Positions 16,879 to 25,503 of a DNA stretch of 64,000 nt are shown in pieces. Numbering within the stretch: position 1 is the first letter of the stretch; every line of letters begins with the position of its first letter. The stretch spans positions 518,187-582,186 of the forward strand of contig JACKCT010000001.1 in the NCBI GenBank assembly GCA_020633895.1. The letters are read 5' to 3'. A program made the position numbers and the translations under genes. The DNA comes from Deltaproteobacteria bacterium (lineage in GTDB: Bacteria > Lernaellota > Lernaellaia > JACKCT01). Under the pieces are notes generated by a model. It was not told where the DNA came from. It was given only the letters and a program-made list of their open reading frames with translations, and searched no databases.

Positions 16879-17693
16879 GTGACGAATACGCACATCTGCA
16901 AATCGAACGAAACGGCCACGTCGCGACGGTGCGTCTGAGTCGTCCGGAGGCGAAGAACGCGCTGAACGTGGACCTGCTGCGCGAGCTGACCGACGCGGCG
17001 ACGGAGCTGAGCAACGACGCGTCGATCAACGTCGTGATTCTGACCGGCACGACGGAATATTTCTCGGCGGGCGTGGATCTGCGCGACCCGGCGCTGGTCA
17101 ACGCGATGCAGCAGCCCATGCCCCTGCGCCGCCGGGCGTTGGAGATCGGCCCGCGCATGTGCCGGGCGTGGGAGGAGATGGCGCCGGTGACGATCGCGGC
17201 GGTGGAGGGGCACTGCGTCGGCGGGGGCGTGTCTCTGATTTTGTCGTGCGATTTCGTCGTGGCGGGCGAGGGCGCGTTCTTCCTCATCCCGGAGATCGAC
17301 CGGGGGATGAACTATAGCTGGGGCAGCCTGCGTCGGCTGACGTTGGCGGTCGGACCGGCGTTGGCGAAAAAATGGGTGATGTTTGCCGAGCGAGTGGCGG
17401 TGGACGAAGCGGCGAAGGCCGGGCTCGTGACATGGACGACGCCCATGGGCGGAGCGTACGCCAAGGCCCGCGAACTGGCCGAACAACTGGCTTCCAAGCC
17501 CCAGATGGGCCTGCTGATGACCAAGCAAACCGTCAACGCCTTCGGACGCATCCTCGCGCCGGTCGAGCACATGGACGGCGACCAGTTCGCGATGACGCTG
17601 CTGAGCGAAGACTTTCAGGAAGGCGTCGCGGCGTTTCTGGAAAAGCGCCCGCCGACGTTCAACAAGGAATTGCCGGAGCGGGATAAGGACTGA
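16875..17693 (+). CDS. Enoyl-CoA hydratase/isomerase family protein, non-canonical active site
   Basis: 272 residues, crotonase fold. RPEAKNALN and FSAGVDL form the CoA-binding and oxyanion-hole region; HCVGGGVSLILSCDF and FFLIPEIDRG form the active-site region. Position 120 is Ser where hydratases have the first catalytic Glu, while the second Glu is kept (E140 in PEI). It is therefore more likely an isomerase, hydrolase or other crotonase than a standard hydratase. It is translationally coupled to the GH3 gene by an ATGA overlap, an odd pairing of exported hydrolase and CoA enzyme. It converges with dinB, 15 bases away. Confidence 0.85.
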   Translation: MSDEYAHLQIERNGHVATVRLSRPEAKNALNVDLLRELTDAATELSNDASINVVILTGTTEYFSAGVDLRDPALVNAMQQPMPLRRRALEIGPRMCRAWEEMAPVTIAAVEGHCVGGGVSLILSCDFVVAGEGAFFLIPEIDRGMNYSWGSLRRLTLAVGPALAKKWVMFAERVAVDEAAKAGLVTWTTPMGGAYAKARELAEQLASKPQMGLLMTKQTVNAFGRILAPVEHMDGDQFAMTLLSEDFQEGVAAFLEKRPPTFNKELPERDKD

Positions 17694-17708
17694 CGCGCCG
17701 GTTCATCC

Positions 17709-18914
17709 TCAATCCGACTCCCGCAACTTGTCGTAGCGATACCCGTCGTCCAGCGCGTCGGCGGGGCGGATCGCGCTCTTGCCGAATTTGGCGCCGATGG
17801 CGTCGATGGCCCGATACATCTCGTCGTCCCGCTGTTGTTGAGGCAGGGCGAACAGGCCGAACTGCCGCGTGGACGCCGCGCCGAAATCCGACACACCCAA
17901 ACCGATCAGACGCACCGGCCGCCCCGGATACGGGCTGGTCTGATACAGGTCCCAGACGTGATGGAAGATCTCCCGGTCGGCGCTCGTGGCCGCCTCGACG
18001 GTCCGGGCGCGGGTATGCGTCTCGAAGCCGTCGAAGCGGATCTTGAGCTGCATCGTCCGCCCTTTGAGACCCTCGCGACGCAGCGACCGCCCGATGTCCC
18101 CCGCCAGCGTCAGCAGCACCCGACGCAGTTCCTCCACATCCTCCACGCTGGGCGAGAATGTGCGTTCCTTGGAGATGGACTTGCGCGCCTCCCGGGAGCC
18201 GACGACCGCCGATCCCTGTCCGCGACTGACGCGAAACAGGCGCTTGCCGCCGTTGTCCCCGAAGCGCCGCACGAGTTCCGCCTCGCTCATCTTCGCCAGA
18301 TCGCCGACCGTGAAGACGCCCCGCCGATTCAGCGACGCCTGCGTGACCTTGCCGATGCCGGGGATTTTTTCGATGGGCAGCGTCGCGAGGAAGGCCTGCA
18401 CGTCGCCCGGCTCGACGATGGTCAGGCCGTCGGGTTTGTTGAAATCGGAGGCGATTTTGGCGATGAGGCGGTTGGGGCCGATTCCGACCGACGCGGTCAG
18501 GCGCAGGCGTTCGCGGATGAGTTCCTTGACCCGCGTCGCGATCCGTTTCGGGCTGCCCAACAGGCGCTCGGTACCGGCTAAATCCACGTACGCCTCGTCG
18601 ATGGACGCCATGGACACGCGGGGCGAGACGTTCTCCAGGATCTCCCGGACGACCAGGGAGGCCTCCTTGTACTTGGCGAATTGGGGGCGGATGAAGACGC
18701 CCTGGGGGCAGCGCTTGTAGGCTTGGCCGATGGGCATGGCCGAATGGACGCCGAATTTTCGGGCCTCGTAGGAGGCGGTGGAGACGACGCCGCGGGAGCC
18801 GGGCTTGGGCAGGGCGCCGATGATGACCGGTTTGCCGACGAGCGACGGGTCGTCGCGCTGCTCGATGGCGGCGAAGAACGCGTCCATATCCAGATGCATG
18901 ATCGGCCCGGGCAC
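17709..18914 (-). CDS. dinB: DNA polymerase IV (Y-family translesion polymerase)
   Basis: 401 residues. MHLDMDAFFAAIEQRDDP holds the first catalytic Asp; SMASIDEAYVDLAG holds the Asp-Glu pair near residue 100. A helix-hairpin-helix thumb (IPGIGKVTQASLNRRGVFT) and a little-finger domain follow. It copies past DNA lesions, at the cost of mutations. GTG at 18914 is chosen because a G-rich Shine-Dalgarno (GGGGGGA) lies 5-6 bases upstream and few residues precede the conserved HLDMD; the ATG at 18899 is the alternative. A short tandem repeat lies just upstream. Confidence 0.93.
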   Translation of the reverse strand: MPGPIMHLDMDAFFAAIEQRDDPSLVGKPVIIGALPKPGSRGVVSTASYEARKFGVHSAMPIGQAYKRCPQGVFIRPQFAKYKEASLVVREILENVSPRVSMASIDEAYVDLAGTERLLGSPKRIATRVKELIRERLRLTASVGIGPNRLIAKIASDFNKPDGLTIVEPGDVQAFLATLPIEKIPGIGKVTQASLNRRGVFTVGDLAKMSEAELVRRFGDNGGKRLFRVSRGQGSAVVGSREARKSISKERTFSPSVEDVEELRRVLLTLAGDIGRSLRREGLKGRTMQLKIRFDGFETHTRARTVEAATSADREIFHHVWDLYQTSPYPGRPVRLIGLGVSDFGAASTRQFGLFALPQQQRDDEMYRAIDAIGAKFGKSAIRPADALDDGYRYDKLRESD

Positions 18915-18925
18915 CGGCGTCCCCC

Positions 18926-18962
18926 CAAGGTTCGAGCCCAAGGTTCAAGCCCAAGGTTCAAG
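18926..18962. repeat. 13-bp tandem repeat upstream of dinB
   Basis: About 2.8 copies of CAAGGTTCRAGCC end 12 bases upstream of the chosen dinB GTG. Copies differ by one base. The array lies in the presumed 5' leader of dinB. Confidence 0.6.
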
Positions 18963-19013
18963 GTGGAGCATATCACGCCTTTCGCGCGACCGCTGGACTT
19001 CGACGGCCAAATG

Positions 19014-19042
19014 CTGACATTATTTGTCGACCTACGAAATAT
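19014..19042 (+). promoter_or_regulatory. Possible sigma-70-type promoter for the CNNM gene
   Basis: CTGACA, 17 bases, AAATAT. The -35 box matches five of six consensus bases and the -10 four of six. It lies about 90 bases ahead of the start codon in an otherwise featureless, locally AT-richer gap. Confidence 0.4.
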
Positions 19043-19131
19043 CCCTAGGGACCGTCATTGCCTTCGGAACATCCTTCAGCACCGTTGCATCCCGAGCCGT
19101 CGGACGACCCTCCCCAGCCTAGGAGCGCGTC

Positions 19132-20181
19132 ATGCTCTGGCTGATCGGCGCGGTCGTCGCCGGGACGTTGATGACGTCGTTTTTCTGCTCGCTGGCCGAG
19201 GCGTCGATTTTGTCCATCCCGTCGGGGCGCGTGGAGACGCTGCGCCGCGAAGGCACCCGCCACGGCAAGATGCTCGCCAGCCTGACGCATAACATCGACG
19301 AAACCCTGGCCGGGATCCTGGTGCTCAACACCCTGGCCAACACGGTCGGCGCCACCATGGCCGGCGCGCTGGTCCAGCGGGCGTACGACAACACGGTGCT
19401 CTCCATCTTCTCGGCGGCGTTCACCTTCTCCATCCTCTTTTTCGCCGAAGTCATTCCCAAGACGCTGGGCGTGGTCTACGCGAACAAGGTGGCGCCGGTG
19501 CTGTCGATTCCGCTGTTGGTGGTGATCCGCGCGCTGTTTCCCATCGTGAAGATTTGCGAGGTCACGACCAAGGCGATCAAGCGGGGTGTCCACGACCCGA
19601 CGCTGACCGAGGAGGACATTCTGTCCGAGGCGCGCCTGGGGGTGAAAAGCGGCAAGATCCTGCCTGAAGAATTGGAGTGGATGGGCAACATCCTCAAGCT
19701 CAACGACATCACGGTCAAACAGATCATGACGCCCCGTTCGGTGATCTTCGCCATCGACGCGGACGACAAGGTGGGCGAACTCAAGGACTCGGTTGCGTCG
19801 TGGAACCACAGCCGCATTCCCGTCACCAAGGATCACAACCTGGACGAGACCATGGGCATCGTGCTGCGTCGGCAGGTGATCGACGCGATGCTCGACGAGG
19901 ACTACGACAAGACGATCGGCGAACTGGCCCGCCCGGCCCACTATGTCCCCGAGTCCATGCGCGGCCATCAGGCCCTCAAGGAACTCATCTCCAAAAAGCA
20001 GCATCTGCTGATCGTGGTGGACGAGCACGGCGGCACCGAGGGGCTCATCACCCTGGAGGACATTGTCGAGGTCATGCTCGGCGAGCAGATCGTCGACGAA
20101 TACGACCGCTACACCGATCTGAAGGAACTCGCGCGGATTTTGGGGGTGTCGCGGCTCAAAGAATTGAATGTTGAGGAATGA
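19132..20181 (+). CDS. CNNM/CorC-type membrane protein with CBS pair
   Basis: 349 residues. Residues 1-150 form the DUF21 (CNNM) membrane domain, with an N-terminal helix, the conserved LAEAS motif, HNIDETLAGILVLNTLANT and FAEVIPKTLG. Residues 190-330 form two CBS domains (KQIMTPRSVIFAIDADD, VDEHGGTEGLITLEDIVEVM). The family exports or senses divalent cations, mainly Mg2+. The C-terminal CorC/HlyC domain common in longer members is absent; the protein ends about 25 residues after the second CBS. AGGAG lies 7 bases before the ATG. Confidence 0.9.
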   Translation: MLWLIGAVVAGTLMTSFFCSLAEASILSIPSGRVETLRREGTRHGKMLASLTHNIDETLAGILVLNTLANTVGATMAGALVQRAYDNTVLSIFSAAFTFSILFFAEVIPKTLGVVYANKVAPVLSIPLLVVIRALFPIVKICEVTTKAIKRGVHDPTLTEEDILSEARLGVKSGKILPEELEWMGNILKLNDITVKQIMTPRSVIFAIDADDKVGELKDSVASWNHSRIPVTKDHNLDETMGIVLRRQVIDAMLDEDYDKTIGELARPAHYVPESMRGHQALKELISKKQHLLIVVDEHGGTEGLITLEDIVEVMLGEQIVDEYDRYTDLKELARILGVSRLKELNVEE

Positions 20182-20196
20182 GTACCTTTCGTCGTC

Positions 20197-20604
20197 TCAA
20201 TACCGCCCCGAAAAATAATCCGCCAAAATCGTCGAATGATCGAAAACGACCGGCGAGGGCAAGTCGTCGCGCGTCACCTTGACGGCGTGTTTGGCGTCGT
20301 CGGCGCCGACCGGCTCGCCGCTCGCGGTGGCGATGAAGACGACCGACGCGGTGTGCATGCGTTTGTCGCGATCCGGGTTCGAGTACACATGAAACTGACG
20401 CACCAGCGTCACGTCCAGCCCTGTCTCCTCCTTGGCCTCGCGCACGGCGGCCGTCTCCACCGACTCGCCCCGGTCGACGAATCCCCCCGGCAGGGCGTAC
20501 CCTCGAGGTTCGTTTTTGCGTTCGATGAGAACGATTTTCCCGCCGGGCAGTTCGATGATGATGTCCACGGTCAGGTACGGCGTTTCGGGCGGCCAGGTGC
20601 CCAC
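20197..20604 (-). CDS. Nudix hydrolase
   Basis: 135 residues, a single Nudix domain. The Nudix box is complete: [20 protein letters not shown] followed by ETGLDV, with the metal-binding REAKEE. Likely cleaves a nucleoside diphosphate derivative such as ADP-ribose, NADH or an oxidised nucleotide; the exact substrate cannot be told. It is read on the same strand as the upstream kinase gene, 25 bases after its stop, so the two are probably co-transcribed. It converges with the CNNM gene, leaving 15 bases between the stops. Confidence 0.92.
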   Translation of the reverse strand: MGTWPPETPYLTVDIIIELPGGKIVLIERKNEPRGYALPGGFVDRGESVETAAVREAKEETGLDVTLVRQFHVYSNPDRDKRMHTASVVFIATASGEPVGADDAKHAVKVTRDDLPSPVVFDHSTILADYFSGRY

Positions 20605-20629
20605 GGGGCCTCCTTGCGTTGTCGGGGTG

Positions 20630-22489
20630 TCAGTCGTTTTTGGCCGATTGATAGGCCTTGGCGGCGAGATTGGCTTTGCGTTGGATGTGGCGGTTGTCCG
20701 GTTCGATAACCAAGGCCCGTTGATAAAGATTCCACGCCTTCTTGTACTTTCCCTTGGCCCGCGCGGCGTCGGCGTCGTTCACCAGGGACTGCGTCATGGC
20801 CTTGAGCTTGGCGTTGATGGGCCCGTCGTTTTGGCGATAGGCCTTGGCCGTCTTGTAGAGGGAATTGGCGTTGAGAACCGGCGGGCGCGTTTCCAGACCC
20901 ACGACGCGCGTCGCGTCGCCGGCCAACTCCACCACACGGCTGTAGGGATAGGGCGCCACGCGCGGCGCGATCAGCAGCCACGCGACGAGCACCACGACAA
21001 ACGCCGCCGGGATCATCAGCGGCCACAGGGGCACCTTGGATTTTTCGCGTAGGACGACGGTCGGCGCTTCGCTTTCGTCGGCGGATGTGGATGGCGAAGT
21101 CAGACCCGGTTCGCGCTGGGCGGCCTGGGCCAGGAGTTTTTGCGCCAGGGCGGGGCGACCGGCGGCTTCGGCGTCCTTGGCGTCGGCGAGCAGTTGGTCC
21201 GTCTGGGCCACGTGGGCGGCCAGGTCTTTTTTCAAATCGCGCAGCCGTCGCGACGGGCAGCGTTCGAGAAATTCCTCCAGCGCCGCCACCGCCTGCCGAT
21301 GCTTCTGTTCGTCCACCAAGCGACGGCATCGGCTGACCATCGCCTCTTCGTCGGAGAGCAGCTTGCGGTAGCGCTCCAGCGTCCGGGCCGCGTCCGGCTC
21401 GTCCGGATGGGCCTTCACGACCGCCTCCAGGCGCTCGACCGCCAGCGTCAATTCGCCTTGGGAAAACAATTCCTCCGCGTCATGCAACGCCCGCACGACC
21501 TTCGAGCCCATCGCGTCGGCGTTGTCGTCCATGGTCTCGTTCATGGTATCGGTCGGGGGAGCCATGGTGGACACGGTCGTCTCCGGTCGCGATTTCCAGC
21601 GCCGGGAATCCAAGGCGTCCTTGACCTCGGCCATGGCGGCGAAGCGGTCGTCGGCCTTTTTTTCCAGGCAGCGCATGATCGTCGTCGAAAGCGCGTCGGA
21701 AATATCGGGGCGGTCGAGTTTGATCGGGGGCGTGGGCTTGGAGATGATCATCTTCATCAGTTCGGTGATGCGGTCGCTGCGAAAAGGCACGTGTCCCGTC
21801 GCCATTTCGTAGAGCACGACGCCGAAGCTGAAGATGTCCGAGCGGTGGTCGATTTCGCCGTCCCACTGCTCCGGGCTCATATACGGCCCGGTGCCCAGGA
21901 TCTCGCCGCTGGCGGTCAGGCCGGAGGACGCGTCCCCCTTGGCGATGCCGAAATCCATGAGCATGGCGTGGTTGTCGTCGCTGACCATGATGTTGTTGGT
22001 CTTCACGTCCCGGTGGATCGTGCCCTGTTTGTGCAGGTAGTCGATGGCCCCGGCGATCTGGGCCCCGATGGAGCGGATAACGTCTTCGTGCAGGTACCCG
22101 GCGGAGCGCACCATTTCCTTGAGGGTCTTGCCGTTGACGTATTTCATGACGAAAAACAGCAACTCGTCGTGATAGCCGACGTTGTAGATGGGCACGATAT
22201 TGGGGTGGTCGAGCTTGGCGGCGATTTTGATTTCGTCTTCGAAGCGCTTGGCGAGGCGTTCGTCGGCCATCAAATTGGGCGGCAGGATCTTGATGGCGAC
22301 GGTGCGGTCCACGTCGAACTCGAGTTCCCGCGCCTCATAGACGCACCCCATGCCGCCCCGGCCGATCACGTTGACGATCTCGTAGCGGCCGGCCAGCACC
22401 GTGCCCACGCCCACGCCGGTGAGGGTGGGACTGGTCATCGGCTGGCGCGACGGGGCGCTCTCGGACTTGCGGGCGTCGTCCTTGCCCAA
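20630..22489 (-). CDS. Hanks-type Ser/Thr protein kinase with membrane helix and TPR tail
   Basis: 619 residues. Kinase domain residues 35-295: P-loop [13 protein letters not shown]67 in [14 protein letters not shown] with D161, DFG at 179-181 and [11 protein letters not shown] in the activation segment. It is an RD kinase and all key residues are present, so it should be active. Residues 330-470 are helical, TPR-like; a membrane helix lies near 485-508; a short TPR region follows outside. TTG start with GGGGAG 5-6 bases upstream. Such kinases phosphorylate regulatory proteins in response to envelope signals. The adjacent Nudix gene may be in the same transcript. Confidence 0.92.
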   Translation of the reverse strand: MGKDDARKSESAPSRQPMTSPTLTGVGVGTVLAGRYEIVNVIGRGGMGCVYEARELEFDVDRTVAIKILPPNLMADERLAKRFEDEIKIAAKLDHPNIVPIYNVGYHDELLFFVMKYVNGKTLKEMVRSAGYLHEDVIRSIGAQIAGAIDYLHKQGTIHRDVKTNNIMVSDDNHAMLMDFGIAKGDASSGLTASGEILGTGPYMSPEQWDGEIDHRSDIFSFGVVLYEMATGHVPFRSDRITELMKMIISKPTPPIKLDRPDISDALSTTIMRCLEKKADDRFAAMAEVKDALDSRRWKSRPETTVSTMAPPTDTMNETMDDNADAMGSKVVRALHDAEELFSQGELTLAVERLEAVVKAHPDEPDAARTLERYRKLLSDEEAMVSRCRRLVDEQKHRQAVAALEEFLERCPSRRLRDLKKDLAAHVAQTDQLLADAKDAEAAGRPALAQKLLAQAAQREPGLTSPSTSADESEAPTVVLREKSKVPLWPLMIPAAFVVVLVAWLLIAPRVAPYPYSRVVELAGDATRVVGLETRPPVLNANSLYKTAKAYRQNDGPINAKLKAMTQSLVNDADAARAKGKYKKAWNLYQRALVIEPDNRHIQRKANLAAKAYQSAKND

Positions 22490-22588
22490 GTTATCTCCCC
22501 GTTTTTGCTGGCATTTTTACGCGGATTGCCTCGCTCGTCGGATCGTAGACGGGCCCGTGGGGGGTGTCAAGAAACTCCCCGGCGCGCC

Positions 22589-22617
22589 TTGACCGGCCTG
22601 TGGGGGCTTGGTAAGAC
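22589..22617 (+). promoter_or_regulatory. Promoter for the MBL hydrolase and coaBC
   Basis: TTGACC, 17 bases, TAAGAC. It matches the layout of the phasin-locus promoter at 39356-39384 (TTGACA-17-TAAGAT). A short hairpin (GGGCTTG, loop, CAAGCCC at 22604-22623) overlaps the -10 region. The start codon is 64 bases downstream of the -10 box. Confidence 0.55.
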
Positions 22618-22680
22618 AAGCCCAGGCTTCGGGCCTGCTCGATCCGGCTTGCCGGCGAGAAAGATTTTTGCGGAGAAATC

Positions 22681-23304
22681 ATGATCTTAAAAGCCCTCCC
22701 GGCCGGGCCGCTCATGACCAATTGCTACATCGTCGGCGACGAGTCGACCGGCGAGGCGGGGGTCTTCGATCCCAGCGGCGATGTGCCCACGATCCTCAAG
22801 ATCCTCGAAGACAACCATCTCAAGTGCGTCGTGATCGTCAACACGCATACCCATTTCGACCATATCGGAGGCAACGCCGAACTCAAAGAGGCCACCGGCG
22901 CGCCGCTGGTGCTGCATCCGGAGGAAGTGCCGGGCCTGGAACAGGCGAGCAGCCGGTCCCGGATGTTCGGCTTGGAAAGCGAAAACTCTCCCGGCGCCGA
23001 CAGGCTGGTCAAGGAAGGCGACACGATCGCGATCGGCAACCTGACCGGCCGCGTGGTCGAAATGCGCGGGCACAGCCCCTGCGGCATCGCGATTATTTTC
23101 GAGAACGAAAAGGTCGTGATCTCCGGCGACGCCCTGTTCGCCGGGTCGGTGGGCCGGGCCGATCTGGAAGGCGGCGACATGCAGGCCCAGGTGCGGGACA
23201 TTCGCGAAAAGCTGCTGGTGCTCGACGACGAAACCGTCGTCTGCCCCGGACACGGACCCACCACCACGGTTGGGCGCGAGAAGCGCTTCAACCCTTACTT
23301 CTAA
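22681..23304 (+). CDS. Metallo-beta-lactamase-fold hydrolase (glyoxalase II-like)
   Basis: 207 residues. The metal site HTHFDH (H56, H58, D60, H61), GHSPCG, SGDALF and CPGHGP are all present, giving a complete dinuclear metal centre. The small size and lack of the C-terminal helical domain of true glyoxalase II place it with the short MBL hydrolases that act on thioesters such as S-lactoylglutathione or related metabolites. ATG with GGAGAAATC just upstream. coaBC follows after 14 bases, probably on the same transcript. Confidence 0.9.
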   Translation: MILKALPAGPLMTNCYIVGDESTGEAGVFDPSGDVPTILKILEDNHLKCVVIVNTHTHFDHIGGNAELKEATGAPLVLHPEEVPGLEQASSRSRMFGLESENSPGADRLVKEGDTIAIGNLTGRVVEMRGHSPCGIAIIFENEKVVISGDALFAGSVGRADLEGGDMQAQVRDIREKLLVLDDETVVCPGHGPTTTVGREKRFNPYF

Positions 23305-23318
23305 GCGCGGCGATTCCG

Positions 23319-24515
23319 GTGACGGCCCTTTCCGGCAAAACAATCGTCCTGGGAATCACCGGGGGCATCGCCTGTTACAAGGCGGCCGAGGTCGCCCGTC
23401 TTTTCGTCAAGGCCGGGGCGGATGTGCATGTGGTGATGACGGCCTCGGCCCGCGAGTTCGTCACACCCTTGACCTTCCAGACGCTCACAACCAACCCCGT
23501 CGGCACGGACCTGTTCAGCCTCACCGAGGAATCGGAAATCGGCCACACGCAGCTTCCCCAGCGCGCCGATCTGATCGTCATCGCCCCGGCGACGGCGAAT
23601 TTCATCGGCAAGGCGGCCAACGGCATCTGCGACGATCTGCTGACCACGATGATTTGCGCGGCGGACGCGCCGATCCTGGTCTGCCCGGCGATGAACGACC
23701 GGATGTGGGCCAACGCCGCCGTTCAGCGCAATGTCGCGACGCTTCGCGGTGACGGCTACGATTTCATCGATCCGGAAGAGGGCGAATTGGCGTGCAAGTC
23801 GGTGGGGCCGGGGCGCTTGGCGGACCCGACCCTGATCGCCGACCGGGCGGTGGGGATCGTCACGCCCAAGCTGCTGACCGGCAAAAAGATCGTCGTCACC
23901 GCCGGGCCGACGCAGGAGTCGTTGGACGAGGTGCGTTACATCTCCAATCGCTCCAGCGGCAAAATGGGCTACGCCCTGGCCCGCGCGGCGCGCAATTACG
24001 GGGCGCAAGTCACACTCGTTTCCGGGCCGGTGGATCTGGATCCGCCGTTGGGTGTCGAACTGGTACGCGTTCGGACGGCGCTGGAAATGCGCGACGAGAC
24101 CGCCCAAGCCTTCCGGGACGCGGACGCCTTGGTCAAGTGCGCGGCCGTCGCCGATTTTCGCCCGGCCGTCAGCGCCAGCGGGAAATTGACCAAAGAGGAA
24201 TTCGCCGACGCCGTCGCGTTGGAACGCAATCCGGACATCGTCGCCGAGTTGGCCGGGGCCAAGGAGCATCGCCTGGTCGTCGGATTCGCCGCCCAGATGT
24301 CGGGGGATTACGTGGGCCGGGCCAAGGAGAAATTGGCGGCCAAGGGCCTGGACTTCATCGTGGTCAATGACGTATCCCGCGCCGACATCGGCTTTTATTC
24401 GGACGAAAACGAGGTGGCCGTCATCAGCCCCGCCGGCGAAGTGGCCCACATCGATCGGGCGTCGAAGGACGAAATCGCCGACCGCGTGCTGCGCATCGTT
24501 TTCGGGCTGGACTGA
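23319..24515 (+). CDS. coaBC: Bifunctional phosphopantothenoylcysteine decarboxylase/synthase
   Basis: 398 residues. N-terminal CoaC flavodoxin-like domain: GITGGIACYKAAEVARLF, IGHTQL with the catalytic His, CPAMNDRMW and ACKSVGPGRLADP. C-terminal CoaB domain: TAGPTQESLDEVRYISNRSS and VKCAAVADFRP, ending in the lysine-containing substrate loop. It makes 4'-phosphopantetheine from phosphopantothenate and Cys on the CoA pathway. GTG at 23319 is chosen because it directly precedes the conserved start of the flavoprotein domain; a longer frame upstream only reads through the MBL gene. The ribosome site is weak. Confidence 0.93.
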   Translation: MTALSGKTIVLGITGGIACYKAAEVARLFVKAGADVHVVMTASAREFVTPLTFQTLTTNPVGTDLFSLTEESEIGHTQLPQRADLIVIAPATANFIGKAANGICDDLLTTMICAADAPILVCPAMNDRMWANAAVQRNVATLRGDGYDFIDPEEGELACKSVGPGRLADPTLIADRAVGIVTPKLLTGKKIVVTAGPTQESLDEVRYISNRSSGKMGYALARAARNYGAQVTLVSGPVDLDPPLGVELVRVRTALEMRDETAQAFRDADALVKCAAVADFRPAVSASGKLTKEEFADAVALERNPDIVAELAGAKEHRLVVGFAAQMSGDYVGRAKEKLAAKGLDFIVVNDVSRADIGFYSDENEVAVISPAGEVAHIDRASKDEIADRVLRIVFGLD

Positions 24516-24631
24516 AGCGCGGGACTGAGGCGACGGTAATTTTCCGTCCGGATTATCCTTCGCTCGCGACGGCGACGGAGCTAAAGTCGAGACACGATGC
24601 ACCACGGGCCCCATCCGCCTGAGAGACGTCC

Positions 24632-25447
24632 ATGTCCGATTCGACCGACATTCGAGCCGACCTGATCGCCGCCCTGGACGACGCGGCCTACGCGCTGCGC
24701 CGGTTGGATCGGCGCGGGGCGGAGACGACGGCGAGCGACGAGGCGCTGACGGCCATGCGCGAAGGCATCCGCGACGTCGTGCCCGAGCCGGTCGCCGAAC
24801 CCCCGGTAGCGACACCATCGACCCCCATGCCCGAGGAGAGCCCCCAAGTGGCCGACCCGTCCCCGACAACGATTCCGATCATGACCTTGGACGAAATTCG
24901 CGCCGACCTGGGCGACTGCACCCGATGCAAGCTCCACACGGGCCGCAAGCAGATCGTCTTCGGCGTGGGCAATCCGAACGCCGATTTGATGTTCATCGGC
25001 GAAGGCCCCGGCGCCGACGAGGATGAACAGGGCGAGCCGTTCGTGGGGCGCGCCGGGCAGCTTCTGACGAAAATGATTTTGGCGATGGGAGTGCGTCGGG
25101 AGGATGTGTACATCGCGAATGTCGTGAAGTGCCGTCCGCCGGGCAATCGCAATCCCGAGTCCGACGAGGTCGAGGCCTGCGAGCCGTTCCTGCGCAAGCA
25201 AATCGCCAGCGTTCAGCCCAAGGTCATCTGCACGCTGGGCAACTACGCGACGCAGACCCTCCTGCGCACGCAGGCGGGCGTTTCCAAACTGCGAGGCACC
25301 TTCCGCGTTTACCAGAATACGCCGGTGATGCCGACGTTCCATCCGGCCTACCTCTTGCGAAGCCCGAACAAAAAGCGCGAGGCTTGGGAGGATTTGCAGG
25401 CCATCATGGCCAAGCTCGGCTGGGACGTCCCCAGCAAAAAAGATTAG
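24632..25447 (+). CDS. Family 4 uracil-DNA glycosylase, Fe-S type
   Basis: 271 residues. Residues 1-85 are a variable, proline-rich N-terminal extension. The glycosylase domain follows: [20 protein letters not shown] (residues 121-140) is motif A; H237 in HPAYLLR is motif B. Cysteines C96, C99, C167 and C183 match the four 4Fe-4S ligands of this family. It removes uracil from DNA after cytosine deamination. Start [11 protein letters not shown] is the first in-frame ATG after a purine-rich GAGAGA stretch. It is followed by a tandem repeat and then nfeD. Confidence 0.92.
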   Translation: MSDSTDIRADLIAALDDAAYALRRLDRRGAETTASDEALTAMREGIRDVVPEPVAEPPVATPSTPMPEESPQVADPSPTTIPIMTLDEIRADLGDCTRCKLHTGRKQIVFGVGNPNADLMFIGEGPGADEDEQGEPFVGRAGQLLTKMILAMGVRREDVYIANVVKCRPPGNRNPESDEVEACEPFLRKQIASVQPKVICTLGNYATQTLLRTQAGVSKLRGTFRVYQNTPVMPTFHPAYLLRSPNKKREAWEDLQAIMAKLGWDVPSKKD

Positions 25448-25449
25448 GC

Positions 25450-25501
25450 CAATAGAGTAGGGCAAAAGAGTAGGACAAAAGAGTAGGGCAAAAGAGTAGG
25501 A
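25450..25501 (+). repeat. Four 13-bp tandem repeats ahead of nfeD
   Basis: Four copies of CAAAAGAGTAGGR (the first is CAATAGAGTAGGG), ending two bases before the nfeD ATG. Each unit carries an AGGA or AGGG core that can pair with 16S rRNA. Spacing of the last core to the ATG is short, the next is about 15 bases away. Repeat-number change would alter the leader but not the coding frame. Confidence 0.8.
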
Positions 25502-25503
25502 CA

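Noticed and set aside
22604-22623. A terminator before the MBL gene
   Set aside because: The GGGCTTG/CAAGCCC hairpin has no T-tract on either strand and overlaps a good -10 box, so it is not called a terminator.
25450-25501. A CRISPR-like array
   Set aside because: The units are only 13 bp and directly adjacent with no spacers, so it is a simple tandem repeat. No cas genes are in the window.
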